This document shows positions 51,144 through 60,112 of a stretch of 64,000 nucleotides of DNA, one piece after another; position 1 is the first letter of the stretch; each line of letters begins with the position of its first letter. The position numbers and the translations under genes were made by a program. A model generated the notes under the pieces. That model had not been told where the DNA came from and did no database searches. It worked only from the letters and a program-made list of their open reading frames with translations. The DNA comes from Marispirochaeta sp964554875. Lineage in GTDB: Bacteria > Spirochaetota > Spirochaetia > JC444 > Marispirochaetaceae. The stretch spans positions 1 through 64,000 of the forward strand of contig CAZKQJ010000028.1 in assembly GCA_964554875.1 (NCBI GenBank), in the 5' to 3' direction.

Positions 51144-52475
51144 ATGGCGGTAAATGTCTGTGTTGTGGGAACCGGGTATGTTGGATTAATCGCGGCCCTG
51201 GGTCTCGCCGATTTCGGGAACAGCGTTGTGGGCGTCGATGTGGACGCTAAAAAGATCGAATCCCTGAACAAGGGAATTCCCACCATCTATGAGCCGGGCT
51301 GCGAGGAATACCTGCGCCGAAACCTGGAATCAGGTCGGCTGCAGTTTTCCACCGATATCGGGGCCTCCATTGCCCAGGCCGATGTAGTCTTTATCGCTGT
51401 GGGAACCCCTCCGAAAGAGGACGGCAGCGCGGACCTGAAATACGTCGAGATGGTCGCCCGCTCGGTGGCGGAGAACCTGGACGGCTACACCGTGGTTGTA
51501 ACAAAGTCTACCGTACCTGTGGGCACGAACCGCTGGGTGGCGGAGCGCATAAAAGCCTTTAACCCCAATGCCAGGGAGGGGGAAAACTTCGACGTGGTCT
51601 CCAACCCGGAGTTTCTGCGGGAAGGCAAAGCGGTACAGGACTTCTTTCACCCCGACCGGATCGTCATCGGCACCGGATCGCCCAGGGCCAGGGAGGTCAT
51701 GGAGGAACTCTACCGGGCCCTCTACCTGATTCAGACCCCCTTTGTCTGGTGTTCCCTGGAAACGGCGGAGCTCATAAAATATGCTGCCAACGCCTTTCTG
51801 GCGGTTAAAATCACCTTTATCAATCAGATGGCCAATCTGGCCGAAGCGGTAAACGGGGATATCCACCAGATTGCCAAGGCCATGGGTATGGACGGACGCA
51901 TCAGTCCGAAATTCCTGCATCCCGGCCCCGGGTATGGCGGAAGCTGTTTTCCCAAGGACACCAGGGCCATTGTTTCCACTGGGGAGCAGCATGGCGTCGA
52001 CATGAGCCTGATCAAGTCCGCTGTGGAGGCCAATGAGGCCCAGAAGGAGCGGATGGTCGCGAAACTGGAGGCCCTGTTCGAGACCGCCGGGACCCCGGGC
52101 CTTGCGGACAAGACCGTGGCGGTGCTGGGGCTGGCCTTCAAGGCCGAAACCGACGATATTCGGGAAACCCCGGCCCTGAACATGGTGGAAAGACTCCTTC
52201 AAAAAGGAGCCAGGGTGCAGGCCCATGATCCCAAGGCGATAGAAAACTTCTCCCTGGAGTTCGACGAGGTCCTCTACTGCGCCTCCGAGTTCGATGCCGC
52301 CAAGGGGGCGGATGCCCTCGTCATAATGACGGAGTGGAACATCTACCGCAATATCGATACCGAGCGGCTCACGAAGCTGATGAAGGGACGCATAATCCTG
52401 GACACCCGTAACGTACTGGATGCCGAACGGGTCAAGGAGGCGGGCTTCATCTACCAGGGAGTCGGCCGGGGATGA
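51144..52475 (+). CDS. ugd: UDP-glucose 6-dehydrogenase
   Basis: A 443-residue nucleotide-sugar dehydrogenase. NAD loop VVGTGYVGLIAA at the start and the catalytic cysteine in GYGGSCFPKDT near residue 270. It oxidises UDP-glucose to UDP-glucuronate. First of a tight operon with the GHMP kinase (4-bp overlap), galU and the rfb genes, so its UDP-glucose is supplied next door by GalU. Confidence 0.95.
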   Translation: MAVNVCVVGTGYVGLIAALGLADFGNSVVGVDVDAKKIESLNKGIPTIYEPGCEEYLRRNLESGRLQFSTDIGASIAQADVVFIAVGTPPKEDGSADLKYVEMVARSVAENLDGYTVVVTKSTVPVGTNRWVAERIKAFNPNAREGENFDVVSNPEFLREGKAVQDFFHPDRIVIGTGSPRAREVMEELYRALYLIQTPFVWCSLETAELIKYAANAFLAVKITFINQMANLAEAVNGDIHQIAKAMGMDGRISPKFLHPGPGYGGSCFPKDTRAIVSTGEQHGVDMSLIKSAVEANEAQKERMVAKLEALFETAGTPGLADKTVAVLGLAFKAETDDIRETPALNMVERLLQKGARVQAHDPKAIENFSLEFDEVLYCASEFDAAKGADALVIMTEWNIYRNIDTERLTKLMKGRIILDTRNVLDAERVKEAGFIYQGVGRG

Positions 52476-53467
52476 TCATCAAGACGGTCTCCTACCCCCG
52501 GGCGGCGCTTATCGGGAATCCCTCCGACGGCTACTACGGCAAAACCATTGCCTTTACCTTTGCCGACTTCCAGGCCGACATCACCCTCTACCAGAGTCCT
52601 GAGCTGGAGATTCTTCCCGGCCGGAGAGACACCACCAAGTTTGCCAGCCTGAAAGAACTGGCGGAGGATGTGGCCCATTACGGATATTACGGCGGTGTGC
52701 GCCTTTTGAAGGCGACCATAAAACGTTTTTACGACTACTGCAGCGACCAGGGAATCGACCTTGATGAGCGGAATTTTACCATACGCTATCACTCCTCCAT
52801 TCCCCTGCACCTAGGGCTTGCGGGTTCCTCGGCGATAATTACCGCCTGTATGCGAGCCCTTATGAACTATTATTCCGTTTCCATTCCCGATCATATTCTT
52901 CCGAATATAGTCCTTTCGGTGGAACGGCAGGAGCTGGGCATCGGCGGGGGACTGCAGGACCGGGTCGCCCAGGCCTATCAGGGAATCGTCTACATGGACT
53001 TTGACCGGGAGCTGCTGGAGGGCAGGGGTTATGGAAGCTATGAACGGCTGGAACCCGGAAAGATGCCCAAGCTTTTCATTGCCTACAAGCCCGAACTCAG
53101 CGAGGGCAGCGAGGTGGTCCACAACGATCTGCGCTACCGCTTCGATAACGGAGAGGAGAAGGTCCTCAAGGCCATGATCCAGTTCGGCGAGTACGCCCGA
53201 CAGGTTCGGGATATGTTTATCAGCGGGGATTATACCGATCTCGGCAGGATCATGAACGCCAACTTTGATCTGCGCCGCAGTATCTGCGCCATAAGCAAAG
53301 AGAACGAGGCCATGGTGGAGGCTGCCAGAAGCACCGGTGCCTCGGCGAAGTTTACCGGCTCCGGAGGAGCGATTATCGGAACCTACGCCGATGAGGCTCA
53401 GTATGCGGCGATACAAGAGGCCCTGCGTACAACCGGGGCAATCACCATAAAGCCGGAAATCCGCTAA
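52472..53467 (+). CDS. GHMP-family sugar kinase (glucuronokinase-like)
   Basis: A 331-residue GHMP kinase: PxxxGLxxS-type motif LHLGLAGSSAI near residue 110 (ATP loop), and C-terminal GASAKFTGSGGAIIG. The start (TVSYPRAALIGNPSDGYYGKT) resembles sugar kinases such as glucuronokinase. Between ugd and galU it could phosphorylate glucuronate or a related sugar for a salvage route to UDP-uronate; heptose or mevalonate-type roles fit the context less. Overlaps ugd by 4 bp. Confidence 0.75.
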   Translation: MIIKTVSYPRAALIGNPSDGYYGKTIAFTFADFQADITLYQSPELEILPGRRDTTKFASLKELAEDVAHYGYYGGVRLLKATIKRFYDYCSDQGIDLDERNFTIRYHSSIPLHLGLAGSSAIITACMRALMNYYSVSIPDHILPNIVLSVERQELGIGGGLQDRVAQAYQGIVYMDFDRELLEGRGYGSYERLEPGKMPKLFIAYKPELSEGSEVVHNDLRYRFDNGEEKVLKAMIQFGEYARQVRDMFISGDYTDLGRIMNANFDLRRSICAISKENEAMVEAARSTGASAKFTGSGGAIIGTYADEAQYAAIQEALRTTGAITIKPEIR

Positions 53468-53484
53468 GCAGGAGTTGGACAGCC

Positions 53485-54354
53485 ATGGTCAGAAAAGCAG
53501 TTATTCCCGCGGCGGGCTACGGAACCCGTTTTTTGCCGGCTACGAAATCGCAGCCCAAGGAGATGCTTCCGGTAGTTGATACCCCCACAATCCAGTATGT
53601 GGTCAACGAAGCGGTGGAGTCGGGTATCAAGGATATCCTCCTGATAATCGGCCGGGGAAAACGGGCCATCGAGGAGCATTTTGCCCGCAACTATGAGCTC
53701 GAGGAGCTTTTAAAGGCCAAGGGCAAGGACGAGGAACTCAGGCTGATTCAGGCTGTACCCGAGGATGTGAACATCCATTTTGTCTGGCAGCATGAACAGA
53801 ACGGACTGGGCGACGCCATCCGCTACGCCCGGGACCACGTGGGAAACGAGCCCTTTGCAGTGCTGCTGGGGGACACCGTTCTCGAGAGCAGCGAGGAGCG
53901 TCCGGTAACCCGGCAGCTGATGGATGTCTATAATCGCTACGAGGAACTTGTCGTCGCCCTGGAGGAGGTTCCGAAGGAACGGGTCAGCAGGTACGGCGTA
54001 ATCGACGGAAAAGAGATCGGCTCCGGAGTCTACCTGGTGGAGGATATGGTAGAAAAACCCTCCCCCGAGGAGACCCCGTCCAACCTGGTGATAGCCAGCC
54101 GCTATATACTGCCGCCGGAAATCTTCCGGGCCCTTGAGAACACAAAACCCGGAAAAGGCGGCGAAATCCAGCTGACCGACGCCATGCGTATTCTCCTTGC
54201 CGACCGGGCTATGTACGGCTACCGTTTCAAGGGCCGGCGCCACGATCTGGGGGACAAGCTGGAGTTTCTTAAGACCAGCATCCTCTATGCCCTCAAGCGG
54301 GAGGATATGCGGGACCCCCTTCTTGCCTGGATGCGGGATCTTGTGAAAGACTGA
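53485..54354 (+). CDS. galU: UTP-glucose-1-phosphate uridylyltransferase
   Basis: A 289-residue GalU: AVIPAAGYGTRFLPATK and QPKEMLPV (nucleotide loop and lysine), VLLGD, then GGEIQLTDA. It makes UDP-glucose, the substrate of Ugd upstream. 17 bp after the kinase gene. Confidence 0.95.
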   Translation: MVRKAVIPAAGYGTRFLPATKSQPKEMLPVVDTPTIQYVVNEAVESGIKDILLIIGRGKRAIEEHFARNYELEELLKAKGKDEELRLIQAVPEDVNIHFVWQHEQNGLGDAIRYARDHVGNEPFAVLLGDTVLESSEERPVTRQLMDVYNRYEELVVALEEVPKERVSRYGVIDGKEIGSGVYLVEDMVEKPSPEETPSNLVIASRYILPPEIFRALENTKPGKGGEIQLTDAMRILLADRAMYGYRFKGRRHDLGDKLEFLKTSILYALKREDMRDPLLAWMRDLVKD

Positions 54355-54389
54355 TTGCTGCAAAAGAACAATAGAAAAAGGTGGTACAC

Positions 54390-55262
54390 ATGAAGGCGAT
54401 TGTTCTCTCGGGCGGCACTGCCACCCGGCTGTTTCCGTCGACCCTCGCAATTTCCAAGCAGATTCTGCCGGTCTACGACAAACCCATGATCTACTACCCC
54501 CTGTCGACCCTGATGCTGGCGGGTATCCGGGAGGTGCTGATCATCTCCACCCCCCGGGACATCGGCCCTTTTAAAGAACTGCTGGGAGACGGGAAAGCCC
54601 TTGGGATGTCCTTCTCCTATGCTGTGCAGGAGAAACCCCGTGGCCTGGCGGACGCCTTTATTGTGGGCCGGGATTTTATCGGCGGTGAGCGGGTTGCAAT
54701 GATCCTTGGGGACAACATGTTCTACGGTCAGGGATTCAGCGCCATGCTCAAAAAAGCTGCAGAGCGCGAGGAGGGGGCCACGATCTTCGGCTACCCGGTA
54801 AAGGACCCTCGAGCCTACGGTGTGGTGGAGTTCGATAACCAGGGAAACGTACTCTCCATCGAGGAGAAGCCACAGCAGCCGAAATCCCGCTATGCCGTTC
54901 CGGGACTCTATTTTTACGATAACGACGTGGTGGATATTGCCAGAAACACTCAACCCTCCGCCCGGGGGGAGATCGAAATAACCAGTGTGAACAACGAATA
55001 CCTGCGGCGGGGCAAACTGAAGGTTGAACTTTTCGGTCGCGGTTTCGCCTGGCTTGATACCGGAAATCCCGCGGACCTGTTGAACGCGGCCAACTTTATC
55101 GAGACCGTGCAGACCCGGCAGGGCATGTATGTGGCCTGTATCGAGGAGATCGCCTTTAACAACGGCTGGATAGACAGGGAGGGCCTTCTCGAGCGGGCTG
55201 AAGCCCTGGGCAAGACCGACTACGCCGGGTATCTGCGTTCCCTTGTCGGAGAGCAGCTGTAA
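54390..55262 (+). CDS. rfbA: Glucose-1-phosphate thymidylyltransferase
   Basis: A 290-residue RfbA/RmlA: KAIVLSGGTATRLFP, KQILPVYDKPMIYYPL, and LGDNMFYG. First step to dTDP-rhamnose. ATG 54390 is chosen over a GTG three codons upstream because AAAGGTGG gives better spacing. It abuts rfbC. Confidence 0.94.
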   Translation: MKAIVLSGGTATRLFPSTLAISKQILPVYDKPMIYYPLSTLMLAGIREVLIISTPRDIGPFKELLGDGKALGMSFSYAVQEKPRGLADAFIVGRDFIGGERVAMILGDNMFYGQGFSAMLKKAAEREEGATIFGYPVKDPRAYGVVEFDNQGNVLSIEEKPQQPKSRYAVPGLYFYDNDVVDIARNTQPSARGEIEITSVNNEYLRRGKLKVELFGRGFAWLDTGNPADLLNAANFIETVQTRQGMYVACIEEIAFNNGWIDREGLLERAEALGKTDYAGYLRSLVGEQL

Positions 55263-55802
55263 ATGCCCTTCAGGTTTTTTCCCGGTGAGCTTCCCGGACT
55301 TGTAATAATAGAACCCCGGGTCTTTCCGGACGATCGGGGATTTTTTCTGGAGACCTTTAAGGAGTCGGACTTTATCGTCGCAGGGATTCCCGGCCCCTTT
55401 GTACAGGACAACCACTCGCGCTCATCCCGCGGGGCCTTAAGGGGTCTTCATTTTCAGAAAGGACTCCACGCTCAGGGAAAACTGGTACGGGTAAGCCGCG
55501 GCGCCGCCTGGGACGTGGCGGTGGATCTGCGAACAGACTCCCCTGCTTTCGGTAAATGGACAGCCCTGGAGCTCTCGGAAGAGAACCGCCGCATGTTCTA
55601 TATTCCCCCCGGTTTTGCCCACGGCTTTCTTGCCCTGGAGGATGACACCGAGCTTCAGTATAAATGCACCGCAGAATACAACAGCGACGCCGATGCCGGT
55701 ATCCGCTGGGACGATCCGGATATCGCCATAGACTGGCCCTTAACCGACGTAATCGTGTCTGAAAAGGATATGCGCTTGCCGTATCTGAAGGACCTGACGT
55801 GA
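55263..55802 (+). CDS. rfbC: dTDP-4-dehydrorhamnose 3,5-epimerase
   Basis: A 179-residue cupin epimerase: FFLETFKESDF, QDNHSRSSRGALRGLHFQ, and PPGFAHGFLAL. Third step in dTDP-rhamnose synthesis. It overlaps rfbD by 4 bp. Confidence 0.94.
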   Translation: MPFRFFPGELPGLVIIEPRVFPDDRGFFLETFKESDFIVAGIPGPFVQDNHSRSSRGALRGLHFQKGLHAQGKLVRVSRGAAWDVAVDLRTDSPAFGKWTALELSEENRRMFYIPPGFAHGFLALEDDTELQYKCTAEYNSDADAGIRWDDPDIAIDWPLTDVIVSEKDMRLPYLKDLT

Positions 55803-56677
55803 TCTGGATAATCGGTAACCAGGGCATGCTGGGAAAGGAGCTTTCCCGGTATTTTGATGAGGCGGGGGTTCCCCACGTCGGGAGCGACCGGGAGGTCAGC
55901 ATTCTCGATCCAGCGGCCCTGAGAGGCTTCGCGAATCAGCATAAGCCCGACTGGATCGTCAACTGCTCGGCCTATACCGCGGTGGACAAGGCGGAGGAGG
56001 AAGAGTCTTCGGCCTTCGCACTGAACCGGGACGGCCCTGCACATATTGCGGAAGCAGCCGCAGACCTGGATATACCGTTTATCCACATATCCACAGACTA
56101 TGTTTTTGACGGCAATTCCGCCAACCCCTTAACGGAAGACGCCCCCACAGGTCCGCAGAGTGTTTACGGAAGGAGCAAGCTGGCGGGGGAAGAGGCGGTC
56201 CGGAGCGTTACCGGTCGGCACTTTATTATCCGTACCGCCTGGCTCTACGGGGAGTTCGGCAGTAACTTTGTCCATACTATGCTGAAGCTGATGGAGAGCC
56301 GGGAAGGCATCAAGGTGGTGGACGACCAGCAGGGCTCCCCTACCTGGGCGCGGGAGCTCGCCAGGCTTATCGGGGTAATCGTCAGCACGGAGAGTACGGC
56401 CTACGGTACCTACCACTTTTCCGGCGAGGGAGAGTGCAGCTGGTACGCTTTTGCCCGGGAGATTTATCGCCTTGGTTTGGAAATGAGAATCCTTGCCTCG
56501 GAATGCGAAATACTCCCCTGCTCATCCGCCGAGTTTCCCACTCCCGCCAGACGGCCCCGCTATTCCCTGCTTTCCAAGGAGAAGGTCAAGCGGGAATTTG
56601 GGATCGAGATTCCGGACTGGAAAGACTCGCTGGCCGATTTTTTTGCCACCCTGGATAATCCGCTGAAAAGGGTATGA
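55799..56677 (+). CDS. rfbD: dTDP-4-dehydrorhamnose reductase
   Basis: A 292-residue reductase: WIIGNQGMLGKEL, HISTDYVFDG, YGRSKLAGE (YxxxK), and DDQQGSPTWA. Last step to dTDP-rhamnose. Starts at GTG 55799. Confidence 0.94.
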   Translation: MIWIIGNQGMLGKELSRYFDEAGVPHVGSDREVSILDPAALRGFANQHKPDWIVNCSAYTAVDKAEEEESSAFALNRDGPAHIAEAAADLDIPFIHISTDYVFDGNSANPLTEDAPTGPQSVYGRSKLAGEEAVRSVTGRHFIIRTAWLYGEFGSNFVHTMLKLMESREGIKVVDDQQGSPTWARELARLIGVIVSTESTAYGTYHFSGEGECSWYAFAREIYRLGLEMRILASECEILPCSSAEFPTPARRPRYSLLSKEKVKREFGIEIPDWKDSLADFFATLDNPLKRV

Positions 56678-56775
56678 AAAACAGAGATCGCACGATGGAT
56701 ACAATCGAAGATTCCATATTGGGAGTACAAATAGTATGAGATCATTGAAAAGTATACTGGTTACCGGAGGAGCGG

Positions 56776-56875
56776 NNNNNNNNNNNNNNNNNNNNNNNNN
56801 NNNNNNNNNNNNNNNNNNNNNNNNNNNNNNNNNNNNNNNNNNNNNNNNNNNNNNNNNNNNNNNNNNNNNNNNNNN
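56776..56875. other. 100-N scaffold gap, overlapping flanks
   Basis: The 55 bases before (56721-56775) and after (56876-56930) are identical and include the start of rfbB. The gap is probably artificial, with no missing gene. Confidence 0.85.
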
Positions 56876-56890
56876 GGGAGTACAAATAGT

Positions 56891-57958
56891 ATGAGATCAT
56901 TGAAAAGTATACTGGTTACCGGAGGAGCGGGCTTTATCGGGGTCAATTTTATCCGCTACCTCTTTGAGAAGGCCGGTTTCGAAGGCAGGCTCATTAATCT
57001 TGACATGCTGACGTATGCCGGAAACCCCGCGAGTCTTGCGGACATCGAAAAGAAGCATCCCGAACGTTATATCTTTGTCCGGGGAGACATTCGGGACCGC
57101 ACGGTGGTGGAGCGGATTTTTACCGAATATACAATTGATACGGTGGTGCACTTTGCCGCCGAAAGCCACGTTGACCGTTCGATCCTGGGTCCCGAGGCCT
57201 TTATAAGCACCAACGTTATGGGCACCTTTACATTGCTTGAGGCCGCCAGGAAATTCTGGAACGGCAGCGACGAAGTACTGTTCCACCACGTAAGCACGGA
57301 CGAGGTTTACGGCTCCCTGGGAGAGGAGGGCTACTTTACCGAGAGTACTCCCTACGACCCCAGGAGTCCCTATTCAGCCAGCAAGGCGGGGAGCGATCAT
57401 CTTGTACAGGCCTACCATCATACCTACGGACTGCCGGTAACCCTGTCCAACTGCTCCAATAACTACGGGCCCTACCAGTTCCCGGAAAAGCTGATCCCCC
57501 TCATGATCATGAACATGCTGGAAGGAAAAGCCCTGCCGGTGTACGGGGACGGAAAAAACATCCGGGACTGGCTCTACGTGGAGGACCATGCCTCTGCGGT
57601 CTGGCGGATTCTCAAAGATGCCCCGTCGGGTGAGAGCTATAACGTGGGGGGCGAAAACGAGTGGGAAAACATTACCCTCCTTAATCGCCTGATTGAAATT
57701 GTGGCGGAGAAAAGCGGACAGGATCCGGAAACAATCCGGACAAGCATTACCTATGTAAAAGACCGGCCCGGCCACGACCGCCGCTACGCCATAGACTGCG
57801 ATAAAATCAAACAGGACCTGGGCTGGACGCAGTCCCTCAGCTTCGAAGAGGGCCTGGCCCGTACCGTTGACTGGTACCTGAAGAATCCTGAATGGACCGA
57901 ATCCATACGGAGCGGGGAATATCAGGACTGGATAGCGAAAAATTACGGCAGCCGTTAG
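56891..57958 (+). CDS. rfbB: dTDP-glucose 4,6-dehydratase
   Basis: A 355-residue RmlB: VTGGAGFIGVNF, STDEVYGSL, and PYSASKAGSDHLV (YxxxK). Second step to dTDP-rhamnose. Its first ~40 bases also occur before the gap (from 56734), the same sequence duplicated by scaffolding. It completes the rfbACDB set, so this bacterium likely decorates its surface with rhamnose. Confidence 0.95.
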   Translation: MRSLKSILVTGGAGFIGVNFIRYLFEKAGFEGRLINLDMLTYAGNPASLADIEKKHPERYIFVRGDIRDRTVVERIFTEYTIDTVVHFAAESHVDRSILGPEAFISTNVMGTFTLLEAARKFWNGSDEVLFHHVSTDEVYGSLGEEGYFTESTPYDPRSPYSASKAGSDHLVQAYHHTYGLPVTLSNCSNNYGPYQFPEKLIPLMIMNMLEGKALPVYGDGKNIRDWLYVEDHASAVWRILKDAPSGESYNVGGENEWENITLLNRLIEIVAEKSGQDPETIRTSITYVKDRPGHDRRYAIDCDKIKQDLGWTQSLSFEEGLARTVDWYLKNPEWTESIRSGEYQDWIAKNYGSR

Positions 57959-57964
57959 GATAAC

Positions 57965-58600
57965 ATGCGATTTATCGGGTTTTTTGTTCTCTTTTTATGT
58001 ACCCTCCATTCCGTTTATGCCGGAGAAGAGCAGCTTGAACATCTTCTTTCAGGTATCAGCGGCGAACCGGGTTCCATTCGACAGGTGGATATTGAAATTC
58101 TTACCCGAATGCTGGAATATGCCGATAAACGGGAAAAGACGATCTTTGAGCTCCTGAATGAATCGGCCCTCTATCTTAAGGAACGGGACCTTCGGATTCA
58201 TATCAGCGGCGATGACCTGCGCAGCCTGAACCGCCGCTTTGAACTTGGGGGAAGGCGGGTACAAACACTGCTGCCGGTGGAGAAGATGGACCATATCGAG
58301 ATCGGCGCTGTTCTTCAGGAAAACCAGGCGGCCATGGATGTTTTCCTCCGTGAAAAGCACACCGATTTTCTCGAGCTGGGGGATTTTTATCTCTCCGAGC
58401 ACTTCGGCTTCTCGAGTCTTGATAAGGCCTGGTACCGCGGCGGATTCGGCGTCAGGGTTAAATACCTGTTCCTGTTCCTTGAGCTGGAGGAGCTGAATCT
58501 CTACGAGGAACGTAAAATCGCCATCTGGGTACAGGGAGTCCCCAGGCCCAAACGCTGGCGGATTGATCCGATACAGGAACGGAGAGATTTTTCTGAATAA
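57965..58600 (+). CDS. Secreted protein of unknown function
   Basis: A 211-residue protein with a signal peptide (~1-19, ending SVYAGEE). The rest is charged and mainly helical (LERMLEYADKREKT, ELNLYEERKIAIWVQG) and lacks motifs I recognise. It starts 6 bp after rfbB and ends 18 bp before the first permease gene, so it may belong to either operon. Confidence 0.6.
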   Translation: MRFIGFFVLFLCTLHSVYAGEEQLEHLLSGISGEPGSIRQVDIEILTRMLEYADKREKTIFELLNESALYLKERDLRIHISGDDLRSLNRRFELGGRRVQTLLPVEKMDHIEIGAVLQENQAAMDVFLREKHTDFLELGDFYLSEHFGFSSLDKAWYRGGFGVRVKYLFLFLELEELNLYEERKIAIWVQGVPRPKRWRIDPIQERRDFSE

Positions 58601-58618
58601 ATATTATAAGGACATTCA

Positions 58619-60112
58619 ATGCTCTTTTCTCTTGCCCTCCGCAATGTAATCCGCAATATCCGGCGTCTGGGTCCGATGATCTTCAGTCTGGTCCTGATTT
58701 TCATCCTGCTGGTAATCGGAAACGCGGTGCTCAACACAACGGTGGATTCCCTGTATCGAGTCTACGCCCGGAACATTACGGGAGACTTTACCGTAGGTCC
58801 GGTGGCGGAGGACAACTTTACCGTCTTCGGCTCCGACCAGCTTCTGGTAGGCCAGTACCTTATTCCGCCGACGCTGATCAATTTTCCCGAGATGCAGGAG
58901 CTTGCTGCATCCTGGCCGGAGGTTCGGGCCACCGCCGGGTTGATAAGCTCCGGCGCACGGATTCAGTTTGACGGCAGTTCCCAGGACTCCACCGTTTTCG
59001 GGGTGGATTTTACCGATTACCCCGATCTTGTTCCCGGTTTGCGCCTGGAGGAGGGCTCCTTCCCCGATGCGGGCAAACCCGGAATCGTACTGCAAAAGCA
59101 GAGCAGACTGGGGGGAATAAAAGATATCGTCGGTAAAAGCGTTCTTCTGGCATCCGGGCTGGGCAGAAGCTTTACTCTGCGGGAGGTCCCGGTAACCGGG
59201 CTCATGAGCTACCCGGTGCGGGATTCCATGCTCGACAGCGTGGTCCTGGTGGATTCCAATACCGCCCGGGCCTTGAACGGCTACCTCTACAGTTCCGTGG
59301 ATACGGGGGAATTTACCGCGGCGGACCAGTCGGCCCTGGATTCCGATCTGGACAGCCTTTTCGGCGGAGTCGGGGATGAGGCCTTTTTCGGAGAAGATGA
59401 CTCCGATTCAGACTTCATAGATCCGGCGTCTCTGCTGGCAGATGATTCCGCCGCCCGGGACGATCAGGCAGACGCGCAGGAAGATTTTCATTTTGTTGAA
59501 ATCCCCGAGGTATCGGAGTCCAAAGACGGCGGGGCCTGGAACTTTCTGCTTGTCTCCCTGCATGATCCGAAAGACGCAAAGGCTGTAATGGCCCGGCTGA
59601 ACGGCGAGGGATTCAATCGGGACAGGGGCTACCTGGTGCGGGACTGGAGCAAGAGTGTCGGCGGAACAGCCCTGCTGGCCCAGTTTCTGCAGCTGATGCT
59701 GAATATAGGCCTCATGTTCGTCTCATTAGGGGCGGTAATCATTACAACCAACGCCCTGCTGCTTTCGGTGCTGGAACGGACCGGAGAAATCGGCACCCTC
59801 AGGGCTATGGGAGCCAGCCGGCCCCGCATATCCGTGATGATCTTTATCGAGACCCTGCTGGTTGTTTTCGGAAGCGCCCTTGTCGGCATAGCCCTTGGAA
59901 GACTGTCTGTTGAACTGCTCAATGCTCTGGGTATTGTGGTTGATAACCCCTATATCAGGATTCTCTTCGGCGGAGACCCTGTCCGCGGCAAGGTAAGCCC
60001 GGGACTTGTGGGCAGTCATCTCTTTGTGGCTCTTGTCCTGACCCTGCTGTCGATGATCTATCCCTTGAAACGTGCCCTGGGGATTGATCCTGTGGAGGCG
60101 ATGTCGAAATGA
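58619..60112 (+). CDS. ABC transporter permease, FtsX/MacB type (long)
   Basis: A 497-residue permease: one N-terminal membrane helix (~20-42), a large extracytoplasmic domain, then three C-terminal helices (FtsX domain, ~350-490) with RTGEIGTLRAMGASR before the second helix. An acidic stretch (~240-305, rich in Asp/Ser) interrupts the outer domain. Its stop overlaps the second permease gene by 4 bp. Confidence 0.85.
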   Translation: MLFSLALRNVIRNIRRLGPMIFSLVLIFILLVIGNAVLNTTVDSLYRVYARNITGDFTVGPVAEDNFTVFGSDQLLVGQYLIPPTLINFPEMQELAASWPEVRATAGLISSGARIQFDGSSQDSTVFGVDFTDYPDLVPGLRLEEGSFPDAGKPGIVLQKQSRLGGIKDIVGKSVLLASGLGRSFTLREVPVTGLMSYPVRDSMLDSVVLVDSNTARALNGYLYSSVDTGEFTAADQSALDSDLDSLFGGVGDEAFFGEDDSDSDFIDPASLLADDSAARDDQADAQEDFHFVEIPEVSESKDGGAWNFLLVSLHDPKDAKAVMARLNGEGFNRDRGYLVRDWSKSVGGTALLAQFLQLMLNIGLMFVSLGAVIITTNALLLSVLERTGEIGTLRAMGASRPRISVMIFIETLLVVFGSALVGIALGRLSVELLNALGIVVDNPYIRILFGGDPVRGKVSPGLVGSHLFVALVLTLLSMIYPLKRALGIDPVEAMSK

